Assembly (NCBI RefSeq): GCF_030406905.1
Contig: NZ_CP129137.1
Location: 1-64,000 of the forward strand
From: Streptomyces sp. HUAS CB01
GTDB taxonomy: Bacteria > Actinomycetota > Actinomycetes > Streptomycetales > Streptomycetaceae
DNA: 64,000 nt
Direction of reading: 5' to 3'
Part shown: positions 52,590 to 60,859 of the stretch, one piece after another
Numbering within the stretch: the stretch's first letter is position 1
How the letters are laid out: every line of letters begins with the position of its first letter
Made by a program: the position numbers and the translations under genes
Notes under the pieces: generated by a model
The model's database searches: none
The model's input: only the letters and a program-made list of their open reading frames with translations
Told to the model about the DNA's origin: nothing

Positions 52590-53459
52590 GACCGTGTCCT
52601 ATGTGGTGAGGCGGATGAGTGGTCGTTTGTAGCAGCAGAGGGCGGCGGCGAGGCCGAGGAAGGCCAGGTAGTTGCGGGGTGGCGTTCGTAGCGGTGGTTG
52701 AGTCTGTGGTAGCCGGTAAGCCAGGACATGGTGCGTTCGATGACCCATCTGCGGCGGCCGAGTCGTTTGCTGGATTCGGCGCCTTTGCGGGCGATCCGGA
52801 CTGCGATGCGTTTGCCGCGTATCCATTTTCGCAGTTCAGGTATGTCGTAGGCCTTGTCGGCGTGGAGTTTGCGGGGGCTTGTAGTGCCAGCCGCGGTCGG
52901 GGTCGTGTCTCGTTTGGAGACCGGCCACCATGGGCTTCAGTCCGCGGCTGTCGTGCGTGTTGGCTGCGGAGATGCCGACGACCAGGGGCAGTGCGTTCGC
53001 GTCCGACAGGACGTGCATCTTGGAACCCGCTATGCCCCGGTCCACGGGGCTCGGACCTGTGAGTTCGCCCCCCTTTCTTGGCCCGGACGTACGCAGAGTC
53101 GAGGACCGTGCGGGTCAGGTCCAGCAGGCCGCACTCGTCGATCCGGTCGAGGACCGCCTCGTGCAAACGTCCCCAGACGCCGGCCCTGGACCAGATCACG
53201 AACCGACGATGGGCGGTGGACTTGGAGATGCCGAAGCACGGCGGCAGTGCCCGCCATGCACAACCGCTGACCAGCACATAGACGATCGCGGCGAACAGCG
53301 TCTCGTCCGATGTGTCCTGCGTCCCGCCGCCCTGCGACCGCACCTTCGACGGCGGGATCAGCGGCTTCGCGATCTCCCACAACCCGTCCGGAACAATCCA
53401 ACTCCACGTACCCCGCCCCATGAACCATCCAACAAGCACCAGCCACATAGGACACGGTC
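52590..53459 (-). mobile_element. IS5-family element of a second type, copy 1 (870 bp), inside the dioxygenase cluster
   Basis: Ends GACCGTGTCCTATGTGG and CCACATAGGACACGGTC are perfect inverted repeats, flanked by TAA on both sides (52587-52589 and 53460-53462). It is inserted at the stop codon of the YciI-like gene: the last base of that TAG comes from the element. A 5'-truncated second copy lies at 60.3 kb. Confidence 0.9.
52600..53445 (-). pseudogene. IS5-family transposase (second type) with a broken orfB
   Basis: orfA: GLWEIAKPLIPPSKVRSQGG, CAWRALPPCFGISKSTAHRR and LDSAYVRAKKGG, then the slippery run AAAGGGGGG (near 53067) leading in the -1 frame to VDRGIAGSKMHVLSDANALP. Near 52880 an extra base in a C5 run changes HYKPRKLHADKAYD (as in the 60-kb copy) to HYKPPQTPRRQGLRHT. 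The C-terminal WVIERTMSWLTGYHR part is in another frame. One indel separates it from function. Confidence 0.8.
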
Positions 53460-53728
53460 TAAATCTCGCCCAGCAGGACCTTCCATTCACGCACCTTGAA
53501 GGTGGCGTGGCCGGAGCGGATGACGGGACTGTCTCGGTAGAGCTTTTCCGCCTGCTCAAGAGAGTCGCAGCGCAGGACGGCCATCCCTCCCTCGCCGTCG
53601 TCGAACGGACCTGCGAGAACCAAGGCGGTTTTGTTGTACAGCCGGTGCACGAAAGCTGCCTGGGCCGCACTCACCTCCTGGTCCATGGAGGTTCCGGTGA
53701 AATCGAGGGTCACCACAAAATGCTTCAC
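53459..53728 (-). CDS. YciI-like protein
   Basis: An 89-aa small alpha/beta protein of the YciI/dimeric barrel family: MKHFVVTLDFTG start, AQAAFVHRLYNKTALVLAGP, FDDGEGGMAVLRCDSLEQAE and a YRDSPVIRSGHATFKVREWK end, with the His/Asp-type pocket residues. Family members act as small isomerases, lyases or accessory proteins. It is 75 bp downstream of the hydrolase gene and on the same strand, with an IS5 copy inserted precisely at its stop codon. Confidence 0.85.
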   Translation of the reverse strand: MKHFVVTLDFTGTSMDQEVSAAQAAFVHRLYNKTALVLAGPFDDGEGGMAVLRCDSLEQAEKLYRDSPVIRSGHATFKVREWKVLLGEI

Positions 53729-53803
53729 TTCACACTCCGGTGATGTTGTTCAGTGCCATCCGCCGGAGCGGTGCCATCCACCGCTCCGGCCAAAGAGGGT
53801 TTT

Positions 53804-55078
53804 TCAGTTGCTGGGTGCTGCGGAGAACCGCGGAGTGAGCCACTCGACGATGGGACGCAGGGCTTGTTCGCGCTGCGGGAGGGGCAGACCGAAGTGGTCG
53901 GCTTCGACGAAGTGCATCGCCTTGTCCTCGGCCGGGCTGGCGTGGAACTGGGTTTGGTTGTCGTCGGGGAAGGCGAGGCTGTCGGAGGTGAAGTTGACCA
54001 CGAACAGCGGTACGTGGATCGACTCGACCGACTCGAGCAGCTTGGCCCGTGTCGACAGCCCGGACCAGGTGCTCAGCCACGCTCGTGGTGTGACCACGCG
54101 ACCGAACCCGCCTGGCGCGTAGTTGGTCTCCTCCGGCCGGGGCCCGAGAATGGATCCGGGCTTCCGGGTGGACTTCCAGGCGTGCAGGCTCAGGTCCAGG
54201 AACGCCGGGTCGGCCTCGGTCCGGTGGACGACCATGTAGCTGCCCACCACCGCGCGGCGCGTTATGCGACTGCGCTCCTCCAGGGGCAGGTCCGCGAACC
54301 CCGGATCTTGCATCCTTTGCCGGTTACGCTTCTGGTCGGCGATCAGACTGCGGGCCAGGGCATCGAGCCGGGCCACCCGTGCCCGCTGCGCCGCCCGGTA
54401 ACGCTCCAGGAACCCCTCCGAGTACTTGCTCGGCTCCGGAAGCTCGCGGTATCCGTTGGCTGCGTTGTACATGTCAAGTTCTGGATCCGTTGCCAGCGGA
54501 TCATCCTCGTCGACGACGGAGGGGTCAATGCTGGTGAGCATGAACGGCCCCTGACCGGGATGCGCCGCGAGCAGGACGAACCCGTCGGCGCTGGGCATCT
54601 CCACCGCGTTGAGGTCCAGCGGTTCCCCGCCCGCGGTGTCCATCAGCCTGTCCGGGGGTGTCCTGGTCGCCTGCTGCTGGTAGAACGCCAGGAGCGATGC
54701 GCCGCCGCTGTTTCCGAGGAACACGATGTTCTCGAAGCCCAGCTTGTTCTTCAGATGGCTGAGTCCCGCCGCGAGGTCGAGCAGCAGTCTCTCGTGCTCG
54801 CAGTCGATGTCGTTGTGCAAGGACCGGGTCTGGTGGGAGTAGAAGGCATAGCCGGCCTCCAGGAGAGCCGGAGCGGCGTAATGCCGGCTATTGTCGCCGC
54901 GCGGATGCGACACGACCACGACTGTCCGCTCGCCACCCCGAGTGTAGAGGACGCCCCGGGAGGCGACACCGTCGAAGGCGGCGACCGGGATGACCGTCGT
55001 CTCGGTCCTCTCCGGCAGGGCGGAGAAATCGGCGATGCCGACGCCCACGGTACTGATCTTTTTCTGCTGTTCAGCCAT
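53804..55078 (-). CDS. Alpha/beta hydrolase
   Basis: A 424-aa soluble hydrolase. Nucleophile elbow GNSGG (IVFLGNSGGASLLAFYQQ) with Ser, upstream RTVVVVSHPRGDNSRHYA (oxyanion region), and a probable His in FVEADHFGLPLPQ; the acid may be the Asp of VVNFTSDSLAF. The long central lid (residues ~165-330) is rich in charged helices. Probably hydrolyses an ester, lactone or C-C bond of an intermediate produced by the dioxygenase-like enzyme encoded 47 bp upstream. No signal peptide. Confidence 0.8.
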   Translation of the reverse strand: MAEQQKKISTVGVGIADFSALPERTETTVIPVAAFDGVASRGVLYTRGGERTVVVVSHPRGDNSRHYAAPALLEAGYAFYSHQTRSLHNDIDCEHERLLLDLAAGLSHLKNKLGFENIVFLGNSGGASLLAFYQQQATRTPPDRLMDTAGGEPLDLNAVEMPSADGFVLLAAHPGQGPFMLTSIDPSVVDEDDPLATDPELDMYNAANGYRELPEPSKYSEGFLERYRAAQRARVARLDALARSLIADQKRNRQRMQDPGFADLPLEERSRITRRAVVGSYMVVHRTEADPAFLDLSLHAWKSTRKPGSILGPRPEETNYAPGGFGRVVTPRAWLSTWSGLSTRAKLLESVESIHVPLFVVNFTSDSLAFPDDNQTQFHASPAEDKAMHFVEADHFGLPLPQREQALRPIVEWLTPRFSAAPSN

Positions 55079-55125
55079 GTACTATCACCAGGAATTCCCG
55101 TCGCTTGACGCTCTTACTGACCGGA

Positions 55126-56277
55126 CTACTTCTTGCCTTTGAGGTAGTGCTGCTGACGCTTGCTGGCCAGGGCCTCCTGCGTGGCGAGCAGCGGGCGCGC
55201 CGTGTCCACGAAGATGAACTCCATGTCGATGTAGTCGCCCGGCTTCACCGTCTTGCGGATCTGTTCCATGATTTCCTCGGGCAGGCCGTGGTGCAGGCCC
55301 CGTGGCAGGAAAGAAAGGCTGGCCGCTGGGGCCTCCAGACCGAGAGCGGTCCCCCCGTGGACGAACACAAACTCGTCCATGTCCACGTTGCGGTGGTACG
55401 CCGGTACCGGCTCCACGCCCGGAGCCGCCTCGATGGGACGGGGAAGCAGATTGCCCACGATGTAACTCCGCGTGGCGAAAATGCTGTGTGCGGTCGGCTG
55501 GAGATGGATGCGGTCGCTCGTGATCGGCCGGAAGTCCCGGATGTTGATCTTGAAGGGGAACAGGTCGCCCTTCCAGCCCACGGCGTCGATCGGGTCGAAG
55601 TCGTAGAACACAGTGGAGTATTGGCCGTCGTACTTGAGCCGAACGGGCCACTCACCGGTCTCGTTGCGGCCGTCACCGAGCTCGTCCAGCTCCGGTGAGG
55701 GCACGTACAGCAGGGCCGGGTCGAACGGAGCACGGCGGCCGATCGGACCGATGTCGGCGAAGCCGATCTCCTCGGCCGATTCGACGATCAGGAAGTAGTT
55801 GACCGGACCGGCGGGGCGGATCCGGTAGCTCACGCCCTTCGGCAGCAGCACGTAGTCGCCGGGCTCGTAGGGGATCGGGCCGAACTCGGTGTAGAAGACA
55901 CCGGTGCCCTCGTGCACGAAGTAGAGCTCATCCCCGTCGGCGTTGCGCGCCGTGTAGGTCATGTTCTCGCTGCGCCGGCTCACCCAGATGGACACGTCCG
56001 GGTTGTAGAACAGCTTCAGCTGGCCGCCATCGGCGAACGCAAGGTCGGTGGGCTCGAGCAGCTTCCCGTCGAGGTCGAGGTACGCCGCGGAGCCTTCGAT
56101 GCGCTTGAACTTGACCGGCTCGTTGCGCCGGTACAGGTACGCGTCGCGGCCCTCGAACCCCTGCCTGGTGATCATGTCCTCGTAGATGCCGACCAGATCC
56201 TGTCGTCCCACGCCCGCCTGCCGAAGGACTTCGCCCCGGCTGTGGTGAATCCACGAGCGCATTGGCCTGATTTCCAC
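55126..56277 (-). CDS. Homogentisate 1,2-dioxygenase-like cupin enzyme
   Basis: A 383-aa protein related to homogentisate dioxygenase. The N-half is a bicupin (WVSRRSENMTYTARNADGDE, LYFVHEGTGVFYTEFGPIPY, GDYVLLPKGVSYRIRP). The metal site is YHRNVDMDEFVFVHGGTALG (His and Glu ligands) plus a third His in SFLPRGLHHGLPEE. True HmgA is ~430-450 aa and this is shorter, so the substrate may be another aromatic or enol. The GTG at 56277 is chosen because AGGAGG lies 7 nt upstream. First gene of the leftward cluster. Confidence 0.85.
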   Translation of the reverse strand: MEIRPMRSWIHHSRGEVLRQAGVGRQDLVGIYEDMITRQGFEGRDAYLYRRNEPVKFKRIEGSAAYLDLDGKLLEPTDLAFADGGQLKLFYNPDVSIWVSRRSENMTYTARNADGDELYFVHEGTGVFYTEFGPIPYEPGDYVLLPKGVSYRIRPAGPVNYFLIVESAEEIGFADIGPIGRRAPFDPALLYVPSPELDELGDGRNETGEWPVRLKYDGQYSTVFYDFDPIDAVGWKGDLFPFKINIRDFRPITSDRIHLQPTAHSIFATRSYIVGNLLPRPIEAAPGVEPVPAYHRNVDMDEFVFVHGGTALGLEAPAASLSFLPRGLHHGLPEEIMEQIRKTVKPGDYIDMEFIFVDTARPLLATQEALASKRQQHYLKGKK

Positions 56278-56295
56278 TGGAATACCTCCTGGGCT

Positions 56296-56314
56296 GTGTC
56301 CAGCTGTTGAACAC
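56296..56314. promoter_or_regulatory. Imperfect 19-bp dyad upstream of the dioxygenase-like gene
   Basis: GTGTCCAGCTGTTGAACAC at 56296-56314 is an imperfect palindrome (GTGTYCARC / GYTGRACAC) ending 18 bp before the start codon. Its place between promoter and ribosome-binding site suits a repressor site for the cluster. No regulator gene lies beside it; an IS5 copy begins 126 bp further out. Confidence 0.4.
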
Positions 56315-56440
56315 GATGCTGCACGCCACGTGCCGGCAGTGGAACGCCCGATGTATACGGGTACTCGCAGGGAGACGCCGCCGCACGATCGAGCCGTTCG
56401 TATCTCCAAGTAGCCGCGTACGTCCGCTCTTCGTGCCTTA

Positions 56441-57290
56441 GAGGACATCTCATTTGGCGTGTTCGATAGTCTGCGGTCGTGGACATCGTGGAGCGTCTGG
56501 TGCCGGATGAGCTGTGGGAGTTGTTCGCGCGGGTGGTGCCACCGGCCCCGACCCGGCCTCAAGGTGGTGGCCGACGGCGGTATGGAGATCGCGAGGTACT
56601 GGCCGCGATTGTGTTCGTGGCCACGTCAGGGTGTACATGGAAGCAGTTACCGCCGTCTTTCGGCCCGTCGGGGCCGACCGCGCACCGCCGGTTCAGCGAA
56701 TGGAGCAGGGCCCGCGTCTGGGCCAAACTGCACCGCCTGGTGCTGGACGAACTCGGCGCCCGCGGAGACCTGGACTGGTCGAGGTGTGCGATCGACTCGG
56801 TGAACATGCGGGCTCTGAAAGGGGGGACCTGACAGGTCCGAATCCTGTCGACCGGGGCAAGAAAGGCTCGAAGATCCACCTGATCACCGAGCGGACCGGT
56901 CTGCCCATCTCCGTCGGCATATCAGGCGCCAACCTCCACGACAGCCAGGCCCTGCAGCCCCTGGTCCGTGGGATCCCGCCGATCCGCTCCCGCCGCGGCC
57001 CACGCCGACGCAAGCCCGCCAAGCTGCACGCCGACAAGGGCTACGACTACGACCACCTGCGTCGATGGCTGCGCAAGCGCGGCATCACCCACCGCATCGC
57101 ACGCAAGGGCATCGAATCCTCCACACGACTGGGTCGTCACCGCTGGACGATCGAGCGCACCATGGCCTGGCTCGCCGGCTGCCGTCGGCTCCACCGCCGC
57201 TACGAACGCAAGGCCGAACACTTCCTGGCCTTCACCGCCATCGCCTGCACCCTCATTTGCTACCGCCGACTCGCCAAATGAGACGACCTC
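56441..57290 (+). mobile_element. IS5-family (IS427-like) element, copy 2, 850 bp
   Basis: GAGGACATCTCATTTGG at 56441 and CCAAATGAGACGACCTC to 57290 are inverted repeats with two mismatches; TTA flanks both sides (56438-56440, 57291-57293). The length equals that of copy 1 at 33.7 kb, but codon third positions differ often, so the two are siblings rather than a fresh duplication. Confidence 0.9.
56479..57281 (+). CDS. IS5-family transposase made by -1 frameshifting (copy 2)
   Basis: orfA (56479-56832) ends MRALKGGT followed by TGA after AAAGGGGGGACC, and orfB continues in the -1 frame (VDRGKKGSKIHLITERTGLP through IERTMAWLAGCRRLHRRYER). Product about 267 aa with DDE residues in CAIDSVN, KLHADKGYDYD and IERTMAW. 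Same slippery run as copy 1 although flanking bases differ, so the signal is under selection. Confidence 0.88.
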
Positions 57291-57339
57291 TTAGTGTCGG
57301 CGGTTTGGGGCGGTTGCTACCGCATCTGGCTGCAGTGAT

Positions 57340-57620
57340 GGTGGAGTCGGCCGAGCCGGCGGATCGCCGGTTCACATCCTTGGCCTGCCGGACGAGACCC
57401 TCAGTTCGGTTCGGTCAGGTCTCCGTGCCGCCGACGGCCGCCCGACCGGAGTGGCACGGACTCTGGTGCCTTACGGACAACGCTTCCGCACCAACGGACT
57501 TGGCCTGCTGCTCCTGCCCGGTCCGGGCGGCATGACGGAGGACGCGCAGCGGCCCGTCGAACAGCTCGCCCGCGTCGTGGGCCGGAAACTCACGTCGTCG
57601 GGATCGTCACCGAGGCCGGT
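57340..57620 (+). pseudogene. Unidentified coding remnant
   Basis: HILGLPDETLSSVRSGLRAA, DGRPTGVARTLVPYGQRFRT and NGLGLLLLPGPGGMTEDAQR with EQLARVVGRKL read as natural protein without a start or end. No family could be named. It lies between IS5 copy 2 and the binding-protein scrap. Confidence 0.35.
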
Positions 57621-57634
57621 CGTCCACGCGTGGA

Positions 57635-57985
57635 TCCGCTCTTCAAGGCCACTGTCAAGGACGACACGATCGCCAGCGTCACCTTCACCAAGAACCCCCT
57701 CTACCGGGGCAGTTTGAAGACAACGACAAGGTCGTGGTACGCGCCTTCGAGGGCCCCGAAGCCATGGGCGCCGCGATCGACAAGGGTGACATCGAAATCA
57801 TGGCCCGCGCCATGTCCCCGGAGCAGATCAACAGGCTCGATGCGGGCACCGACGGAAACGTCGAACTCGTCGACCTGCCGGGTCTCGAGATCAGGTGCCT
57901 GGCCTTCAACACGGCCGCGTCCACAGTGAAGTCCAAGGCCGCCCGCCAGGCCATGGCAGAGATCATCGACCGCAGCGAACGTCGC
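57635..57985 (+). pseudogene. Fragment of a family-5 extracellular solute-binding protein
   Basis: RVDPLFKATVKDDTIASVTF and TKNPLYRG, then after a shift NDKVVVRAFEGPEAMGAAID, KGDIEIMARAMSPEQINRLD and IRCLAFNTAASTVKSKAARQ with AMAEIIDRSE match the central part of peptide/nickel-type (SBP_bac_5) binding proteins. Signal peptide and C-terminal lobe are missing. Confidence 0.65.
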
Positions 57986-58039
57986 GGCCTGCCGCCGGCG
58001 GGGTCGAGTCGCCGGCCCACACCCCGGGCGTCGGCCGAT

Positions 58040-58440
58040 GTCCGCCGGGTGGGTCAGCTGGCAGGGCCCACTTCTGGTTGGCGCTGCCCGCGGAGTCCCA
58101 GATCTGCAGTCGGGTTGCGTCGGCCGAGCTCGGCCCCGTCGCGTCGAGGCACCGCCCGGACTGCGGTTGACCAGGACGCCGGACGCGCCCGTGGGTCCAG
58201 CTGTCGAGGGCGTACCTGGCCCACGTCTCCGCTGTCGCCGGGGCTGAGGCCCAAGCAAGTCGGCGACGACGATGGGCGTGCTGTCGTTGAGGCAGCGGTG
58301 CGGCCTTTGGTCGTACTCGTCGGCCGTTTGGAAGTTGACGGCGAACGAGCATCCTCGCCTGGGCAGGTCGAGTGGGCCGGTCAGGCCCCGGGCTGTGGCC
58401 CAGCGGATGAGGTTGCCGTTCACGGCGTGCGGGGTGGTGT
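58040..58440 (-). pseudogene. Ricin-B-type lectin scrap and an unidentified remnant
   Basis: Minus-strand SGRCLDATGPSSADATRLQI and WDSAGSANQKWALPA (58060-58170) is a ricin-type beta-trefoil repeat with the GxCLD and NQxW hallmarks. Right of it, another frame reads FAVNFQTADEYDQRPHRCLN and DSTPIVVADLLG (58270-58370), of unknown family though RPHxxLxxxTP recalls integrase-core transposase tails. Both are incomplete. Confidence 0.45.
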
Positions 58441-58629
58441 GGCTGGCGAGCCAAAGGTCGAAGTCCGTTTGGTCCAGAGTGCCCGGTTGCCGCTGAAGGC
58501 GGCACGGATGGCCGGCATGCGTTTCACGCCCTCATGCTGCTGATCCGCACAGGGAGGCGTGGTGGGCCGTCGAGGTGAGGCCGCGCCGTTCGGTGTTCAT
58601 TGGGGTTCTCGGTGGCCTCGGGTCGGTCC

Positions 58630-58658
58630 TTGCGTACCGATACGTCACTGTTTAGGAT
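58630..58658 (+). promoter_or_regulatory. Housekeeping-type promoter of the fourth CGNR gene
   Basis: TTGCGT (58630-58635) and TAGGAT (58653-58658) are separated by exactly 17 bp, a good HrdB-type pair. Transcription should start within a few bases of the ATG at 58665, so the message would be leaderless. Confidence 0.6.
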
Positions 58659-58664
58659 GGTGAC

Positions 58665-59234
58665 ATGCACGCATTTCCTGGAGGTGCCCTGGCCCTCGAC
58701 TTCGCAGGAACGCTGCGCTACCGGCACCGCTCCCAACCGCGTGAGGACATGCCCACACCCGAGAGCCTCGGCGCGTGGTTTCGTGAAAGCGGAATCACGG
58801 AGCGCGAGATCACCGTCAAGGCCGCGGACCTTCGAGAGGCCCTGACACTCAGGGAAGCCGTCTATCGGCTCATCCTGGCGACCATGTCCGGCCAGGACTA
58901 CGACCGGGACGCCTTGACACTCGTCAACGACTACGCGCGCAAGCCCACCCCAGTTCTGCAGCTCACCTCGAGAGGGCGGCACGTCGAAGCGTCTGTCGAG
59001 CAGGCATTCGCCGCTGTTGCCCAGGACGCCGTCTCGGTCCTCGGAGGGCCGGACGTGCGACTGCTGAAGGAGTGCAGCGATCCCGAGTGCTCGCAGGTCT
59101 ACATCGACCGATCCCGGGGTGCGCGTCGGGAGTGGTGTGCCATGGACCCGTGCGGCAACAAGTTCAAGGCCGCGGCGTACCGCGCCCGCAAGCGGTTGGG
59201 TGGAAAAAGCAGGGCATCCAAGGTCTCGCCGTAG
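58665..59234 (+). CDS. CGNR zinc-finger protein
   Basis: A 189-aa protein. ABATE-type N-domain begins HAFPGGALALDFAGTLRYRH; helical middle (ADLREALTLREAVYRLILAT); CGNR finger CSDPECSQVYIDRSRGARRE, WCAMDPCGNKFKAAAYRARK. The ATG at 58665 sits 6 bp after the TAGGAT -10, implying leaderless expression. Presumed regulator; the downstream gene was lost, since only debris follows. Confidence 0.85.
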   Translation: MHAFPGGALALDFAGTLRYRHRSQPREDMPTPESLGAWFRESGITEREITVKAADLREALTLREAVYRLILATMSGQDYDRDALTLVNDYARKPTPVLQLTSRGRHVEASVEQAFAAVAQDAVSVLGGPDVRLLKECSDPECSQVYIDRSRGARREWCAMDPCGNKFKAAAYRARKRLGGKSRASKVSP

Positions 59235-59479
59235 CCCTGGAAGGCTCGCGACAGGTTCGGCCCCGTCGCGCCATGACGCCCCTTGCCGTGGTGCCGCCGT
59301 CGAGCCTGGCCCCGTCCGTTCCCGCCCGGCGCGGGTTGCGCCCCGTGGGGCCGACGGGCCCCGGGGCCGTCGTGGATGTGCGCCACTGCCGCTCGGCGGG
59401 CGTCGAGATGCGAGGCGCGCTGAGCGATCGTGATTCGTCACTAGCTTGACTGGTGACCTCTTTTGATGCCATCATGCCG
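59235..59479. other. Interval after the CGNR gene, no gene seen
   Basis: The 245 bp are GC-rich with no convincing frame. A TTGACT hexamer near 59451 followed by an AT-richer stretch (TCTTTTGATGCCATCATG) could be a weak promoter for the short frame at 59567. Confidence 0.35.
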
Positions 59480-59498
59480 TCACCTGATGAACAGGTGA
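59480..59498. promoter_or_regulatory. Perfect 7-5-7 palindrome, operator candidate
   Basis: TCACCTG-ATGAA-CAGGTGA at 59480-59498 is a perfect inverted repeat downstream of a TTGACT hexamer (near 59451) and before a strong ribosome-binding site at about 59556. It resembles binding sites of small dimeric regulators. Confidence 0.5.
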
Positions 59499-59566
59499 TG
59501 AAAAAGTCGCCTGAGGACGCTCGTGGGCTGCGGATGATTTGCAGCTCACGCCATGAAGGAGATGAC

Positions 59567-59638
59567 ATGGCGCGATACACGGGCAACATCCCCGTCGTCA
59601 TCGACGCCGCCGCCGTCTGGTGCCGAGAAGTCCGGTGA
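59567..59638 (+). CDS. Possible 23-aa leader peptide or truncated gene
   Basis: After GAAGGAGATGAC comes an ATG at 59567 reading MARYTGNIPVVIDAAAVWCR before EVR and TGA. The ribosome-binding site is excellent and the palindrome 70 bp upstream suggests regulated expression. It may be the start of a gene cut off by a frameshift, or a leader peptide. No similarity recognised. Confidence 0.3.
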   Translation: MARYTGNIPVVIDAAAVWCREVR

Positions 59639-59871
59639 CGGTTCGGGGGCGGAACTTCTCGCCGTCGTCCTTCGTTCAGCGGATCACTAGGGTATGTGCC
59701 CCTCTTTCGCCGGGGCGCGGCATGTCGGGCCGAGCACGTCGGTCCGTGCCGCTCCTGGATCCGCAGGACCGTCCGGCGTATCCACCTCAAGGATCCACGT
59801 GGGCCTCTGTCACCCACAGGGGACGGACCGCAGTCGAGCACCCCGCGAGGGGTCTGCCAGGAGGCGTTGAA

Positions 59872-60051
59872 ATGGAACAGGAAAGCAAGTCGGTGGACGC
59901 GGCGCAGTTGCAGCGCAGCCTGAGGTTCTCCAAGCTTCCGGACCGCATCCGGCTGGAGGACACCGTGGAAGAGCGGCCGGCCGTCCCGCACGACGCGGAC
60001 GGCGGCGCCTACAACGCGGACTGGTGGCTCATACGCATGGGCGGTCTGTGA
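59872..60051 (+). CDS. 59-aa hypothetical protein
   Basis: From the ATG at 59872 with CAGGAGG about 7 nt upstream: MEQESKSVDAAQLQRSLRFS, then KLPDRIRLEDTVEERPAVPH and a C-terminus GGAYNADWWLIRMGGL. The acidic start, basic middle and aromatic tail (YNADWW) look conserved rather than random. No membrane segment, no cysteine. Family not recognised; it could be a small regulator or peptide precursor. No modification enzyme lies nearby. Confidence 0.55.
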   Translation: MEQESKSVDAAQLQRSLRFSKLPDRIRLEDTVEERPAVPHDADGGAYNADWWLIRMGGL

Positions 60052-60241
60052 CCCGACGCCTTCCGGCCGGGCACGGCGCATTGACGCACCGGAGTCCTGA
60101 CGGCGTACCGCGTCGACACGACGGCGGGCCCGGACTCCCGGCGGTCGCCTTCACCGTTGGCCGGAGTGCCCCTGGCGGAAATCGAGACATGAGCCGTCCG
60201 GCCCGTGACACGGAGACGTGACGCTCCGCGAAAGGAACCCT

Positions 60242-60297
60242 TTGAAGCCCCGGAGAATCCTCCTCAAACTGACGTCGATCGCGGCCGCGGGCGCGGT
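60242..60297 (+). pseudogene. Signal-peptide start of a gene cut by an IS5 copy
   Basis: A TTG at 60242 after GCGAAAGGAACCC begins KPRRILLKLTSIAAAGAVT, a typical secretory signal start. At about 60298 the sequence switches to the interior of an IS5 transposase. The rest of the exported protein is missing from the window. Confidence 0.5.
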
Positions 60298-60858
60298 CAC
60301 GAATCGACGAGTGCGGCCTGCTGGACCTGACCCGCACGGTCCTCGACTCTGCGTACGTCCGGGCCAAGAAAGGGGGGCGAACTCACAGGTCCGAGCCCCG
60401 TGGACCGGGGCAAAGCGGGTTCCAAGATGCACGTCCTGTCGGACGCGAACGCACTGCCCCTGGTCGTCGGCATCTCCGCAGCCAACACGCACGACAGCCG
60501 CGGACTGAAGCCCATGGTGGCCGGTCTCCAATCGAGACACGACCCCGACCGCGGCTGGCACTACAAGCCCCGCAAACTCCACGCCGACAAGGCCTACGAC
60601 ATACCTGAACTGCGAAAATCGATACGCGGCAAACGCATCGCAGTCCGGATCGCCCGCAAAGGCACCGAATCCAGCAAACGACTCGGCCGCCGCAGATGGG
60701 TCATCGAACGCACCATGTCCTGGCTCACCGGCTACCACAGACTCAACCACCGCTACGAACGCCACCCCCGCAACTACCCGGCCTTCCTTGGCCTCGCCAC
60801 CGCCCTCTGCTGCTACAAACGACTACTCATCCGCCTCACCACATAGGACACGGCCTTA
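60298..60858 (+). pseudogene. IS5-family element of the second type, copy 2, 5'-truncated
   Basis: Begins inside orfA (ECGLLDLTRTVLDSAYVRAK), keeps the slippery AAAGGGGGG and an intact orfB (60400-60846: GSKMHVLSDANALPLVVGIS, KLHADKAYDIPELRKSIRGK, VIERTMSWLTGYHRLNHRYE), and ends at the right terminal repeat CCACATAGGACACGG. The left end and most of orfA are missing. Nearly identical to the copy at 52.6 kb but without its orfB frameshift. Confidence 0.8.
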
Positions 60859-60859
60859 A

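Noticed and set aside
55126..56277. True homogentisate dioxygenase of tyrosine catabolism
   Set aside because: Shorter than HmgA and without maleylacetoacetate isomerase or fumarylacetoacetase genes nearby, so only a family-level call is made.
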